Source: Glebionis coronaria (Eukaryota > Streptophyta > Magnoliopsida > Asterales > Asteraceae). Taken from it: a DNA stretch of 64,000 nt. The stretch covers positions 565,375,469 to 565,439,468 of the forward strand of contig CM046876.1 in assembly GCA_025667525.1 (NCBI GenBank), in the 5' to 3' direction. Each line of letters starts with the position of its first letter. The stretch's first letter is position 1. Below, in pieces: positions 11,274 through 23,737 of this stretch. The notes under the pieces are model-generated. The model was not told where the DNA came from and searched no databases. It saw only the letters and a program-made list of their open reading frames with translations. The translations under genes and the position numbers were made by a program.

Positions 11274-12413
11274 ATGGAAACACTCCAGTACAAACCCGAT
11301 CATAACAAGGTGTCCTATCTTGGCGAAGGTCATAACAGAGACGACTTCACAGACATCATGGAATACATTGAAGCTTCCAATCTAAGGTATGCTCTTACTG
11401 TTTGCCCCACTGTGTATGATACTATTATACGTCAGTTTTGCGTAACTGCCAACCTCGTTGCTGTTTTGGGTCGCCCATTAGAGCTCCATGCTACCATAGA
11501 TGTCGCTCATATGTGGTGTCTGAGGCATCCATTAGGTCTGCCCTTCATCTTCAAGATGAAGATGGCATTGTCTCTATTCCCAATTCAGAGGTACTGGATG
11601 GTATAGCTGCTATAGGCTATAATCATGAGGGGAAGTTTAACTTCCAGAGGAATAGATTTGCCCCTCATATTCACGTTGAGTATTGGATGGTATGCATTTC
11701 CCATCCCCTTGCTACTGGTTTGATTTGTATTGCTCAGGGTCGTACTTTTAACTTTTCTCGTTACTTGTTTGATGACATGATTAGTAATCTTAGTGATACT
11801 GGCTCTAGGAAGAAGTTCTTGATGTACCCTAGATTTTTGCAGCAGGTTCTTATGTGCCTACCTAGGAATAGGAAGGAATATGTGCCCCCAAAGCTTACTC
11901 CTAAAGTGTATGCGAATATGGAACTTGGATATAAGGGTCCTTTGAGGCCTCTTACTAATGCTATGTTGGGCCTTGCCCAAGGGGATCCCAATGTGGTTCC
12001 TCCGGCTGATGAAGCCGAGGAGGAACCTCCATTGGAGAATGATCCTATGGAGGAGGAGTTCCCTGCTACTGGTGTGCCTCATGTGGAGGTTGAGGAGCCA
12101 ACTAGAGAGGTGGTGGCAGAAATGCCATCTACCTCAAAGGTTGCCCCCTCTTCTCGCCCACATGAGTCTCTATTTGCTGATACTCCCCCTCCTAGCCCAG
12201 CTCCGCATTCTGTTGAGAAGCCTTCTAGCTCTCATGTTCATATGGATGACCCATCTGTTGCTTCTGGTCCCTATGATGCATCCCCCAAGCCAAGTCCTCT
12301 TGGTGGGGAAGCCGAGGAACCTGTTACTCTAACTTCTTTGCTAGCTCTTATGCACAGTTATTATGCCAAGATTGTTTCGTTGGAAGATGAGCTCAACCAG
12401 CACCGCAACCTAA
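11274..12413 (+). pseudogene. C1 extra 3' ORF (Sirevirus env-like position), 5' part
   Basis: An ORF begins at ATG 11274, moves to another frame near 11510, and runs until it is cut by element C2 at 12414. The N-terminal half is globular; conserved pieces shared with the C2 and C3 counterparts include an AL...FW-type start region, a HL-x-D-x-DGI stretch, and G-x-x-FNFSRYLFDDM near 11740. From about 11990 it becomes acidic and Pro/Ser-rich (EEAEEEPP, PPPSPAPHS), probably disordered, before a predicted coiled coil (ALMHSYYAKIVSLEDELNQ). No transmembrane segment or signal peptide is obvious, so env is a positional name only. The biochemical role is unknown. Confidence 0.75.
12409..12413. other. 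Left target-site duplication of C2 (CCTAA)
   Basis: CCTAA immediately precedes the C2 left LTR; CCTCA follows its right LTR at 24268-24272. Four of five bases match. The C1 3' ORF reads on in the same register across the two flanks if one copy is discounted, which supports this as the insertion point. Confidence 0.8.
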
Positions 12414-12651
12414 TGTTGATCCCAAACTTAGATCGATTTAGCTTGTGTAAACGAGATTAAATCAAGTTAAACACGTAGAGAAACTTTGTTATGTATAAAA
12501 CAATTTAAGTATTATGCGGAATTAATACTCAAACAAGAACACACAAATAATTGTAAAACAAACTTTCACTTGATGGATTAAAACAAACTTGCTTACAATA
12601 AAAGTGTTAAACGTATGAAAAACTTATATGAAACATAACCTAAAGGTCTTC

Positions 12652-12658
12652 TTTTATA
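12652..12658 (-). promoter_or_regulatory. TATA box in C2 3' LTR
   Basis: TATAAAAG on the minus strand, conserved in the 5' LTR at 23990-23996. It lies downstream of the 21-bp U3 repeats in the direction of transcription. Confidence 0.6.
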
Positions 12659-12790
12659 GACATAAGAAGCCTTGTACAAGAGTCTACGTATCAGCTATTC
12701 TAGGTAAAGATAATTATAGAAAATACATTGTTGATCCTATCTTTACTAGAAACAAACTAGAAACATAATACGCGTAGACCATATCTTTCT

Positions 12791-12902
12791 ATCAGTGCTT
12801 GACTTCAACCTTATCAACGCTTGACTTCTTCCTGTCAACACTTGATCTGTCAACGCTTGGTTTCTTCTTATCAGCGCTTGTTTTCTTCTTGTCAGCGTCC
12901 AA
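12791..12902 (-). repeat. 21-bp tandem array in U3 of the C2 3' LTR
   Basis: Six units of the form RTCARCGCTTG followed by a T/C-rich filler start at 12791, 12813, 12834, 12849, 12870 and 12891. Spacings are 22, 21, 15, 21 and 21 bp. The best copies are palindromic (GTCAA-CGC-TTGAC) and so contain facing TTGAC cores like those of plant W-boxes. The same array sits in the 5' LTR at 24128-24239. Confidence 0.85.
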
Positions 12903-12930
12903 GTGTACTGGCTACATTTTATTCCCAACA

Positions 12931-12943
12931 ATCCTCCCCTAAA
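12931..12943 (-). other. C2 polypurine tract
   Basis: Minus-strand TTTAGGGGAGGAT lies directly against the 3' LTR. The C1 tract at 27091-27102 has the same sequence, which supports a close relationship of the two elements. Confidence 0.85.
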
Positions 12944-12982
12944 CTTGATATCTACTCTAGTAATCAAGTTTCTGAATAAAAA

Positions 12983-15900
12983 TTAAGAACTAGGAGGAAT
13001 CTTATAAATCTTATCATATTGGTAATAAACATGCCTAATCAAATCTTTGGCCACGTCACTTGAATAATCAATCTCCAGGTGTGTTGTCTTCATCTTGTCC
13101 AAAACTTCTTTGGATATGGGATACTCAGCATCTACAAGAAGTTACTCAGCAAACTTTGTAGAGCTCAAATAATACACACCAGCAGCTGAATACAAACGCC
13201 GTTGAAGTCCACTGATATCATCCTCAAGATCCTTCCAAACAGGATCTTCTTCTTCTGGTGCACACATTATCTTAAATGTTGACCAAAGTTTTATTCTATT
13301 GACTGAAGTAGGTGCTTCAGTCTCATACTTGGCCAGCAACAACCTCCAAAGGTCTGCCAAGTCTTCCCTATCCATACTTGCAAAGAGAGACATAAGAGTA
13401 GTAAATGTGTGTACCTATTTCCCATATCTGCCAAACATCCAAAACCCACTTGCATCTTCCTCATAGCTAATGATAGGGTTTCGGGCATCAAGAGGTAACA
13501 CTTGTACCATATCTGAAGCTTCCATGGGTGAGAGCTTAATGCTCCTTCTAAGAACAACTTCACTAGGATTCACTTTATTTAATCCTTTAGGGAACTCAAG
13601 TGGAACTCCCTTCTTCAAAGGCCTTGGAACAATCATTACCTTCTGAATCTCCATCTCTTCTACAAGTTCTTCTTTCCTTTCATCTGAAAGAAGTCTAAGA
13701 GTATTCATTTCCTGCACTCTTGCCCAAATGGGATAAGCCTTGTACTCCAATTCTTCAAAGGGCAATCCCTGCAAATTCTTGAAGGTCCATCCAGTTCCAT
13801 GACATATGAGTAACATGTAATAAAGCTCCCTTCTATCCCTCTTCAGCAGTGAGAAAACATTGCTAGCCTTATGCTTCTGAATTACCTTGCAGTCTCTTTG
13901 AACTCTTAGAAGAATCTCCAATCCCCAAATTTGGTCTGAAATTGTCAAATCTGGATTCTCCATAATCTTATTCTCCCAAGCATGGTACATCTGAGCAACT
14001 TCTAGCATATCATAGTCTACTTGCAATTTTAACTCTCTAAGCTTCTCTCTTGCCAATTCATCACCATATTCAAGTCTTTCTGGTTGTTCAATTATCATCA
14101 CACTTGAATCTGAACTCCCTTCATCACTTCCTTCTTGTTCCTCAGAAGTAACAACAAATGGTGATTCACCAACCTTCTTCATTTCTTGTTCCACAAGTTG
14201 TGCAGCCAACCTTGAATCAAACTCTACTTGTGTTGCATCCTTTAGAACTTCTACTTATACCATGATTCCTTTACCCTTATCTAATGGATCAATGATAGGT
14301 AAGGATGATGGTGGTACCTGTGAAGACACTTCTTTGATGATAGTTGATGACTGGAATACATCAACCATATCTGCAGATTTGTCAACGCTCAATTTCTGTG
14401 TGTCAGCGCCCAACTTACTCTTGTCAGCGCTTGATGTGTCAGCGTTCAAATTCTGCTTGTCAACGCTCACCTTACTTGTCTCAGCGCCTCTTGTAAACTG
14501 CTCCATCATTGCTGTAAAAGACAAGTTCAAATTTGTAGGAGTAACCAAAGATGTATCAAAACCTGGTTGCTTCTTCAATTCAGTGAGGGCTTCAGCAACA
14601 CCCAAAGATACTCCATCATGTGAGCCTTTGTCACTCACATGGATCTGCTCATCCTCCCCTTTGGAAGATTCCTCCATTCCACGCCTAGTGTTAACATCCT
14701 CCAAAATGACAATCCTCTCTCTCAATTGCTTGAGTTCAAGGCCTTGTGTACTGACTATTTGTACCAGGTCTGCATTTTGCTTTTGCAAGCTAATGCAGAC
14801 AGCCGTCAATTCCATTATTGTGTATGGTTCCAATCTGCCCTCCTCTAGAATGGGTATTTGACCTCCCAAAGTAGAGTCATGGGGCATGGATGAGGTCTTA
14901 AAGATGTTAGGACTGTCTTGGCCTGCATCTAAGCGAGTACCAATAGTCCCAGCCTCATCCATAGCACCAACCACACTTGTGGTGGTGGTTCTCTCTGCAA
15001 CATGGCTAGGACCACTAGAGGAGAACACTCTAGTAGTCCTTGGGCGTTTTTGCAACCTATATTCAGGTGGGGTAGAAGATGATGTGGATTGGGTGGTAGT
15101 TTGAAGGTTAAGGGGTGTTTGGGTCTGTGAAGGAAAGGTGTCAACGTTTGGATTACTTATGTCAACGCCAACATTTAATGTGTCAGCGTTGAAGGATTCT
15201 TGGTCAACTTTCATGTGTTAAGGTGAAGGCAAAGGTTCTGGTATTGGGTCAAGTTGTGGGTGTGGGTCTGGTTGGGGTTGTGCTGCTGCAATAACAGCAA
15301 GTATAGCTTGGGTGAGAGGTAATTCACGGTGAGGGGGTGAGTTCATCTTGCTAAAAATAGCTTTCTTTTGCACAGGATCTCATAAAAATCATCATGATCC
15401 CTTGTGTAGTAATTTTGCACATCAAAAACCATTTGCAAAAATCTGGGATAAGCCAAAGTCATCTTATTCCCTTTGTTTTTACACATGCCATCAAATAATA
15501 GTTTTGAAAAATTAAATTTTTGCCCATTTGTAATGCACACAATTGCACTAGCAATTGACCTGTTAATTTCATTATGTGCAGTACATTTGGGACTCAAACA
15601 TTGAAGGATGACATGTATGAGGTACTTCCAGGCTGGGGGAAATTCTTGTTTATGATATTTATTTAAAGTACCCTCATCAGGAAAAGGATACCCCAAAGCC
15701 CGAAGTCCTTGTTCTATTTCATTAATGGGGAGAGTGGTTATACCATCTGCATCATTAAGATGCAAAGCCTGGCGAACCAAGGCTTCAGAACCACCCAAGT
15801 ACGCCCATGAACAATAGCTGTTAATGTAGTCACATATTAAGCGTTGAGGAACTGATAGTGTTCCAAAACTGTTTAATATGAGTGACAGGGATGAGAGGAG

Positions 15901-16057
15901 CATGAGAAAGTGCATACCTAAGTAGAGATGCATTCAAATACGCCACCATCTGAGTGTATTGTGGAAACAAAGTATCATCAGCCTCCAAATAAGCAATCAT
16001 GTTGTGCTGACTCCTGAATCCCAATACCAAGTCTCTTGGTTTAAACTTTGGTGCCAT
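12983..16057 (-). pseudogene. C2 extra 3' ORF (Sirevirus env-like position)
   Basis: It starts at ATG 16057 (MAPKFKPRD) and ends at 12983, about 1000 codons. The N-terminal domain shows SLLRYALSHAP, QALHLNDADGI, EQGLRALGYPF and GQKFNFSKLLFDGM. A low-complexity region follows near 15210-14260, with heptad-like (S/N)(V/A)D(K/T)xxL repeats encoded by the GTCARCG array, and a coiled coil (QIVSTQGLELKQLRERIVILED). A C-terminal domain (14209-12983) is Glu/Lys-rich and has GVYYLSSTKF and DAEYPIS pieces shared with C1. Breaks: a frameshift near 15930, further breaks near 15343-15214, and stops at 14255, 13415 and 13142. No transmembrane segment is evident. The function is unknown and env-like is positional. 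Confidence 0.8.
14381..14491 (-). repeat. GTCARCG array inside the C2 3' ORF
   Basis: Six copies start at 14381, 14402, 14423, 14438, 14459 and 14480. The spacings are 21, 21, 15, 21 and 21 bp, nearly identical in layout to the LTR array. In the coding sense they give seven-residue repeats around (S/N/G)(V/A)D. Three further copies with exact 21-bp spacing lie at 15140, 15161 and 15182, with a weaker fourth at 15203. Confidence 0.85.
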
Positions 16058-17242
16058 TATTGAAGAAAGCTGCTTGTAAATTATTGATGAAAGATGAATT
16101 ATAGGAGAAAAAGTGTTAGACAAGAATATGATAGTACCCTGTTTAAAAATAGGAGCCAAATATATAGGAGAGATAGGCACATGTGATTGGTCAAAAATAA
16201 GGAAAGTATTTTCAAAATATAATGATGAAAATATTGAAAAGAAAATAAGTTATCTTGTGCATTAATTAAAAGTTATCTACTCCCAAAATTACGGCCCCAA
16301 AATTCGTCAAAAATAACAACTGGGTAGGTCCCAATGAGTGTCAACGGTCAAAAATAACCCATCAACGCCCAACGGCTATATTCTTGTCAACGTTTGCAAA
16401 AGGCCATGTCAGCGTCTAAATTGGTCACAACAACGCTTGGAAAAATATTTGTCAGCGTCCAAAAATAAAAGTAATAAAAATGAAAAAGGACCTTAACAAA
16501 GTAATTTATCCTAGTGAAGATAACCTATAAATTGAAAATTATTATAGGGCGGCAAGCACTGTCCAGTTATGCACACTTGCTTATGCAAGATAGACATAAC
16601 AGTCCTCTAGTGTCCCTTGCTAACCAAAATTCTTAACAATTAAGTTATATCATAAAATTCCTTGTAACTCCCAGGTAAACCCATTATCAATCATTCCCAA
16701 GTCTCCCTACAGACCACACCCAATTCTAGGCCAAAAATGTCTTGGCAGCATGCATAGTATATCAACTTTGCATGGTACAGTGCCTCATGATTTAGTAAAC
16801 TAACACATACTCACCAGTGGACACAATCTAGAATTGTGATAAGAGTATTTTAAGAATACCCAAAAGTCCTAAAGGTTCCTAAAACCTCCCCTTAAACTGT
16901 GATACACAAGTTGCCAAATAATATGCATGTAAATAAAAATTTATGTCAAGATAGGAATATAAATATTCCAACCATCATCCATAAATTAAAACATGCTCCA
17001 ATTGATTCTCCAAGGATCCATAAGCAACTCTGTATCCAATGGTACAATGCTATCAACACCTGCACACTTAGATCAAAAACCACAAAACTAACATGTGGCT
17101 GACAACGTCACGATAACACTTAACAACGTCAAGATAACCTTTGTCAGCGTTAGACAAATATAGTGGAAAATCTAACTTCTCAAAAAGACCAATAACAATG
17201 CATATTATGTACATACTTTTACACTAAGACCCCAAACACATA
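16058..17242 (-). other. Non-coding spacer between C2 pol and the 3' ORF
   Basis: No ORF resembling a protein. GTCARCG-type motifs occur at 16340, 16361, 16386, 16408, 16429 and 16451 and again at 17101, 17122 and 17143, mostly 21-22 bp apart, although nothing here is translated. Otherwise AT-rich; nothing else recognised. Confidence 0.7.
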
Positions 17243-20200
17243 TTATGTGAGATTGATCATTCCAATACTTGTTACCAAGTATTGAAACCTTCCACTATCA
17301 AAAGGTTTAGTTAATAAATCAGACATATTTTCTTCTGTGTCAACCCTATCTGGTTGTATTAAACCCTTTTCAAAACAATCTCTTATAAAATGATGTCAAA
17401 TTTCTATGTGTTTTGTTTTAGAATGATGTACAGGATTTTTAATAATGCATAAAGTACTGTTATTGTCTACAAAAATCTTGGTATGCATGAAATTATACCC
17501 ATAATCTAACAGCTGGTTCTGAATCCATAAGACTTGTCCACAACAAGCAGCTGCTGCAACATATTCTGCTTCAGTTGTAGAATTGGCCACCACTATTTTG
17601 TTTCTTGCATTGCCAAGATATCAACCTACTCCCAAGAAACGGACATCCATCAGTTGTGGATTTTCTATCAAATTTATCACCACCATAGTCACTGTTTGAA
17701 TATGCAATAAGCTCCAATGGTGAATCTTTTGGGTACCATAATCCCAAATCTGGATAACATCTAAGGTACCTAAAGATTCTCTTGACAGCATGAAGGTGAC
17801 ACTCTTTGGGAGTCACTTGATGGCGTGCACATGCACACACAACAAACATAATGTCGGGTCTTGAGGCTGTGAGATACATCAATGAACCAATCATTGATCT
17901 ATAATGCCTGACATACACATCTTTTCCATCTCCAATTTTCCCCAAGGGTGCTATCTATCCATAGGAGTACTAGCCCTTTTCTCATGTGGAGAAAAGCCAA
18001 ACTTCTTCAAGATTTCTGCTACATATTTATCTTGAAATATGAAGATACCATCTTCTTTCTGCTGAACTTGTAGCCCTAGAAAGAAGTTCATCTCCCCCAT
18101 TGCACTCATCTTGAACTTGTCTGTCATAAGCTTGGAAAAGTCTTCACTCGTCTTTGGGTTTGATGATCCAAAGATGATATCATCCACATAAACCTGAACA
18201 AGTAAGACATCCTTACCAGTCTTCTTTGTAAATAAGGTCTGGTCTATGGTGCCCCTTTTGAATCCATTTTCCACCAGATAGGTGGACAATGTGCCATACC
18301 ATGCTCTTGGGGCTTGATGAAGTCCATACATAGCTTTCTTGACTCTATATACCTTGTCTGGATGCTCTGGATCTTCAAAACCAGGAGGCTGCATTACATA
18401 AACCTCCTCAACAATTGTGCCATAAAGGAAAGCACTCTTTACATCCATTTGATAGACAGTAAAGCCCATACAGGAAGAATAGGCTAGAAATATCCTTATA
18501 GCCTCAATCCTTGCAACTGGTGCAAAGAACTCCTCATAGTCTATCCCTTCCTCTTGTGTATATCCTTGAGCCACTAAACGTGCCTTGTTTCTGACCACAA
18601 TGCCTCTTTCATCTTTCTTGTTTCTAAGAACCCATCTTGTCCCAATAGGTCTGACATATCTGGGACAATCAACTAACTCCCAAACATCCTGTATAGCAAA
18701 TTAGTGAAGCTCATCCTGCATTGCTTCCACCTAACTTGGTTCTTTGAGAGCATCAAAAATCTTCTTAGGTTCCTGTTGTGACAGAAAACAGGCAAACAAA
18801 CATGCTTGAACAAGAGGGGTATCAACCTTCTTGTGTATATTGGCAATAAATCCTCCAAGATTCTGATGAGATCTTCTAGTTTGAACAGGAGACATCACAT
18901 CTTCAATAATTAGAGAAGAGGGGTGATCCTTCATTGTGGAAGTAAGAACTCCTCCCTCAAAAAGTCTGTTGTCTTCAATCTTATCATCCATGTTACCAAT
19001 ATCTTCTTCAGACTCCCTTCCATCATTATCTGTATGAACCTCTCCATTTCTGCTTGAAGGTTCACCTTGTTCAAAATTGGAAGAGAAAATATGGTCAAGA
19101 GTGTTGTCAACGCCTGAACCAAGGTTGTCCGCGTTAAAGCCATCAACGCCTGAAATAGAGTTGTCAACGTTTGAGCCATCAACGCCTGAATTTGTCTTGT
19201 CAGCGCCAGATTTTCCTTTGTCAGGGCCTGAAAGACCATGCATGTTGTTAACTGGTGATACTTGGGGACCACCATTTTCCTTTCCAGCAGCAGCAGCAAA
19301 AGCATCTGTCCATATGGGAATAGTGACATACTCAAGTATGGGAGATGACTTGTCTGCTTGTGATCCAACCTCTTCATGAACCTGTTTACCTGAAACATCA
19401 ACAACTGGTTCTTCCACAACACTTAAAGTTACCTTCACAATGTTTGGATTAGTAACAGGCATATAATTCAAAGTCCTAGATAGAGGTTCCAAGTCAAACA
19501 ACCAATTTGGACCACTTTTAGAATCACTAGGTTTGCTTTCTAAGAACCTAACATGTACTTTTTCAAGTATACGTTTTTCCTTCTTAATGTAAACCCTATA
19601 TCCTTTACTCTGCACTGAATAACCCATGAAATAGCCTTCATCACCTTTAGCACTAAATTTACCTAAGGCATCACTAGTATCCAACACAACTACATGACAA
19701 CCAAAAGGTTTAAGAAAACCAATATTAGGTTTCCTTCCCCAAAGTAACTTATAAGGTGTTTGTTATGTATCTTGTTGACTAATGCTCTATTCTGAACATA
19801 ACAAGCTGTATTCACAGCCTTAACCCAAAAAGCAATGGGAAAGTGAGCATCAGCCAACATAGTCCTAGCTGCTTCAATTAGGGTTCTATTCTTTCTCTCA
19901 GCAACCCCATTTTGTTGTGGGGTTCTGGCAACACTAAACTGTCTAGTAATCCCTTTCTTGGCACAAAAATCATCCAACAGCTTATTTCTAAACTCACCAC
20001 CATTATCACTTCTAAGCATCTTAACTTCATTACCAGTTTTCTTTTCAATTTGGTTAATAAAGTTAATTAAAGTATCAGCAGTGTCACTTTTCAAGGCTAA
20101 AAAGAAAGTCCAAGTAAACCTAGAAAAATCATCAGTGATGACAAAACAGTAAGATTTACCATTCAAGCTTTCTATATTAGTTGGACCAAACAGGTCCATA

Positions 20201-20877
20201 TGCAGCAAGTGAAGTGAATTAGAACTAGAGTGCACCTGTTTAGACTTAAATGAGACCTTGTGCTGTTTGCCTTTAAGGCATGCAACACAAGAGTGGTCAT
20301 TGTGGAAATCCTTTTTAGGCAAACCATCAACCAAGCCATGTCTCACAAGTCTGTTTATATCTTTAAAGTTAATGTGCCCTAGTCTCCTGTGCCATAGATT
20401 ACTCTCATCAACTGAAGCCTTAGCATAAAGACATGACAAGTTATTATTCATCCTAATCCCATTAAGATTCACATTATAAATGTCCTTATGCCTAGGTGTT
20501 CTATAATCAATGAATTTCTCATCTGGTATTTTAAAATCCTTGCTCAACACCAAGCATTCAGTATCAGTGAAAAGAACCTTATTTTTGTTATCACAAACTT
20601 GTGATATACTAAAAATATTATAGTCAAGTTCTTTTACCAGAAACACGTCTTCAAAACGCAAATTGTTGGTGAGAAGAGTTCCTTTGCCTGTGATAGTTCC
20701 ATATCCGCCTCCAAAGTAAACTTTATCACCATCCTTAATGGGAGTGAAGTTTGTGAGATAATCTTCCTTCTCAGTCATGTGCCTAGAGCATCCACTATCC
20801 CAATAGCCATAATCATTAACCTGCTTTTGAATGCCCTGCACATAAAGAAAACAAATTAGTTTTCTTTGGGAACCCAA
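17243..20877 (-). pseudogene. pol: C2 pol (protease, integrase, RT, RNase H), broken
   Basis: In coding direction: copia protease active site WDSGCSRHMT; a tether; integrase zinc region with WHRRLGH and CVACLKGKQHK, then DLFGP, SDNGGEF and TPQQNGVAERK; a variable linker with SGVD/NADN repeats encoded by GTCARCG motifs (19106-19231); RT with [11 protein letters not shown] and YVDDIIFGS; RNase H with YSNSDYGG and STTEAEYVAAA; and an end at GMINLT. Breaks: one A lost in an A-run near 19757 (frameshift), TAG for Trp at 18731, TAA for Gln near 18705, frameshifts near 17950 and 17590, and TGA (probably from CGA) near 17396. Catalytic landmarks are otherwise retained, so decay is recent relative to family age. 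Confidence 0.93.
19106..19231 (-). repeat. GTCARCG array in the integrase-RT linker of C2
   Basis: Copies start at 19106, 19127, 19142, 19163, 19178, 19199 and 19220, with spacings of 21, 15, 21, 15, 21 and 21. They encode SGVD/GVDG/NVDN-like repeats in the poorly conserved linker between integrase and RT. The 15/21 spacing preserves the reading frame and matches that of the LTR arrays. Confidence 0.8.
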
Positions 20878-23656
20878 GCCTGAGCAGACTTGGATTCATT
20901 TGGTTGTTCAACAAGAACAGACTTAGTCCTTATAACAACCCCTTGTTCATCCCTTTTTGGATTAAATACCCAGTTAACCCCAATTGGTTTTGTGATGACC
21001 TTTGAAATATAATTAAATCTGTTACAGGTCATATAAATCCCGTTAGAATTAGGGTTTTGATCTTGCTTAGGTCTCCATGTCAAGCTAGAAGAAGCTTTAG
21101 ACCCCTTTCCCTGTGGTTGCAAATATTTACCATTATTTGGTCTGGCAACGTTTCTGTCAGCGTTTGATTTGGTCTTGTCAATGCTGAAATTACCCTTATC
21201 AGAGTTGAACCTAGGGTTTGCTACAGGAACCCATTGCCTATTAGACCATGTATTGGTCTTCTAAAAAGGTCTTTGTCCATAAGTGTTAGACCATTTTGAA
21301 AAGAATGGGGCTGGTCTAACAACTTGTGGACTTTGCTGAACAAAAGTTTTGGGTTTGACAGCGTTTGACTTTTTGTCATCGTTGACCTTGGAAGCGTTGA
21401 CACACTTATAAGCTAAATGTGAAAAGCTACCACAAGTATAGCAGGCTTTTCTAGACATAACTCTAGGTCTAGAAGAAAAGAAACCTGTTCCATTATCACT
21501 AATTTAGATTTTTGGTGACCTAGTATTTCTATACATTTTTGCATATTTAATGCTAGGTTTTCTAACAACGTTTGAGCCAAGGTCAACAGTCTTGCCAGTG
21601 ATTGGGTTTGTTACTTTGATAAGGGTAGGCTCATTTGGACTATCACTGAGCATGCCACCCTTGACAAACAAGGTAGGGTTGGCTTTCTTCCATTGATCCA
21701 AATCAGTCAACTTTTGCCTATATTCTTCTACTAGGGTAAGGACTCTTGGTGGAGGAATGAATTCCTATTCTTGGAGTTCTGGTAAACCAGTCCAAGATAA
21801 GTCCTTTCTTTGGACACCATAGAAGTCCCCAGCTGGTGGTGGAACACCAGCATACTCTTTCATCCCAATTCCAGTCATATCCCTAGAATCCCTTTGTTTA
21901 CTAACACATTCTCCTAGGGTTTGTGAGGCTTTATCAAATCTCTGAATTTTAAGATCTACATTATCCTTATTCTTGTTAGCCTCATCTAACTTAGCCTGTA
22001 ATTCAGCATTGACCCTCTCCATGATGTTTCTAATATCAGTACTAGCATTTAAATCATGTTTTAAGATATTAATTTTATCTTTTAGGTCAAGCTCCATTTT
22101 CTTATACTCAGCTACAGTCTTTTCAGTTTGAGTAAGAGCAAGTTGATAGTTAGATAACTTGCATCTCTCATTACTCACATCTGTTGACAATCTTAAAACC
22201 TCTTTGTTAAGTCTTTCAGTATTTAAACGACAACCGTTACTACAAAAAGCATCATCATATACCTCATTGTTTGATGAAGATGAGGAGTGTGCCATGAGAG
22301 CATAGTGAACATGCTCTTCTTCTTCCATCTCAACAACCAAAGCTTTATTCTCTTCCTCATCCTTAGCCAAATAGCTCCAATCCCATCCAATACCATCAAT
22401 TTCTTGCATTGCAACCATGGCCTTGGGATCCTGAGCCTTAAGAATTTGGCTTGAGGGTTTTCCAGCATCAGATCTTCTTGGAGATCTACATTCTCTCATA
22501 AAGTGACCCATACGATGACAATTTTAGCACTCAACCTTGGATTTATCAAATCCAGCAGTGTCCTTTGCATTAAAAGTCAACTTCTTCTTGAATCTTCTAT
22601 TCCATCTGTTTGCTCTTATACTTGCAAGAGCCATGTTCCATTTTATGTCCATATCCTCCAAATGCTCGTCACTTATTTGCTCAAGGTCCTCATAAGTAAT
22701 CACTGAACCATTGGACAATGAAGCAATGTATGTACACACAGTATCCAGATCAATACCAGCAGGCTTAACTCTTGGTGAGTCAATTTTGTATGTGTCAGCG
22801 TTTGAATATGAGGCGTTGACACGATATGATCCAGCGTTGACACAGGTTGATCCGGTAACTGGGTGCATGTATGACTCCTTCTGATCAAATTGACCTTCAC
22901 TATGTGAGAAGAAGGCCATGTTACCATTGGTAGACATGCTTCTATGATCCAAAAGGGTTTCATTCTCTATCAGCCTCAGTTTATTGTACACATCATCAAA
23001 AGAATAACTTTTGTGAGTGTTATTAGCAATTATAGACCTTGCTTCAATTTTCCATGCGTCACCAAGGCTTTTATGGAAAGTAGAGATGATATCAACATCA
23101 CCAAGCACTGTCCCCATGAAGGATAGCTTGCTAGTGATGTCCAGAAGTCTGCTTCTCACACTACTTAGCTTCTCACTAGGTTCAGCCTTAAAAACAGCAT
23201 ACTCATGCAAGAGTTGCTTCTTTTTCTCTTGCATAGTATCAGCATTACCACCATAGGCAACTTCAAGGGTTGCCCAAAGCTCTTTTGCAGACTCATAACT
23301 TCTGTATTTGTGCTGATTTTCTTGTCCCAAAGAGAGTTTTAGAATGCTTAGGGTTTTCATATCAACTCTTCTTTTTGCTATGTCCTCAACTGAGACAGCT
23401 CTACCATCATCAGGTCTTTCTCTTCGTTCCTCTTTAGTAGAACCTTGAACTGCTGTTCTTGCAGCAATGGCAGCTGCAATCTTTGCAGCCTTATCGAATG
23501 TGTTTCCATATTCAATAATTTCCCACAAAGTGTAGTCATGGATTTGTAGATATTGCTCAAAGTTAAACTTCCACAGCTCAAAATTGTCTGGATCTAGCAT
23601 GGGAATCTTGATGTTTGGTTTGAGGAGGAGGAGGAGTTTGCTTCTGGGGTAGACAT
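20856..23656 (-). pseudogene. gag: C2 gag with two zinc knuckles, broken
   Basis: The likely start is ATG 23656, in a frame that shifts within a (TCC)n/CTCCT run just before 23600. The region from 23600 has the UBN2/copia-gag fold pattern (YLQIHDYTLWEII, ELWATLEVAYGG, LLHEYAVFKA). A first CCHC knuckle (C-x-NCHRMGHFMREC) is hit by a stop at 22524. A long coiled-coil stretch follows (NTERLNKEVLRLSTDVSNE...), then a second CCHC knuckle (CYTCGSFSHLAYKC) near 21440. Further stops lie at 21765, 21504 and 21261. The frame closes at 20856 and pol resumes in another frame at an intron-acceptor-like sequence. Gag would form the particle and bind RNA. Confidence 0.85.
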
Positions 23657-23737
23657 GATGTTTTTAGGGTTTTGTGAAAATTAGGGTTTTTGGCAGTTTA
23701 GGGTTCTTGTGTTCTTTAGATCAAAGTTTCTCAACAA

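Larger units (their letters stand above)
12414..12930 (-). repeat. C2 3' LTR (517 bp)
   Basis: On the + strand it begins TGTTGATCCC and ends TTCCCAACA. It is matched by 23752-24267. The minus-strand TATA box (TATAAAAG) is at 12652-12658. U3 carries a 21-bp tandem array (12791-12902). It is bounded by the C1 ORF on one side and the C2 polypurine tract on the other. Confidence 0.97.

Noticed and set aside
16899..17102. 67-codon plus-strand ORF in the C2 spacer
   Set aside because: No motif, low coding character and opposite orientation to the element.
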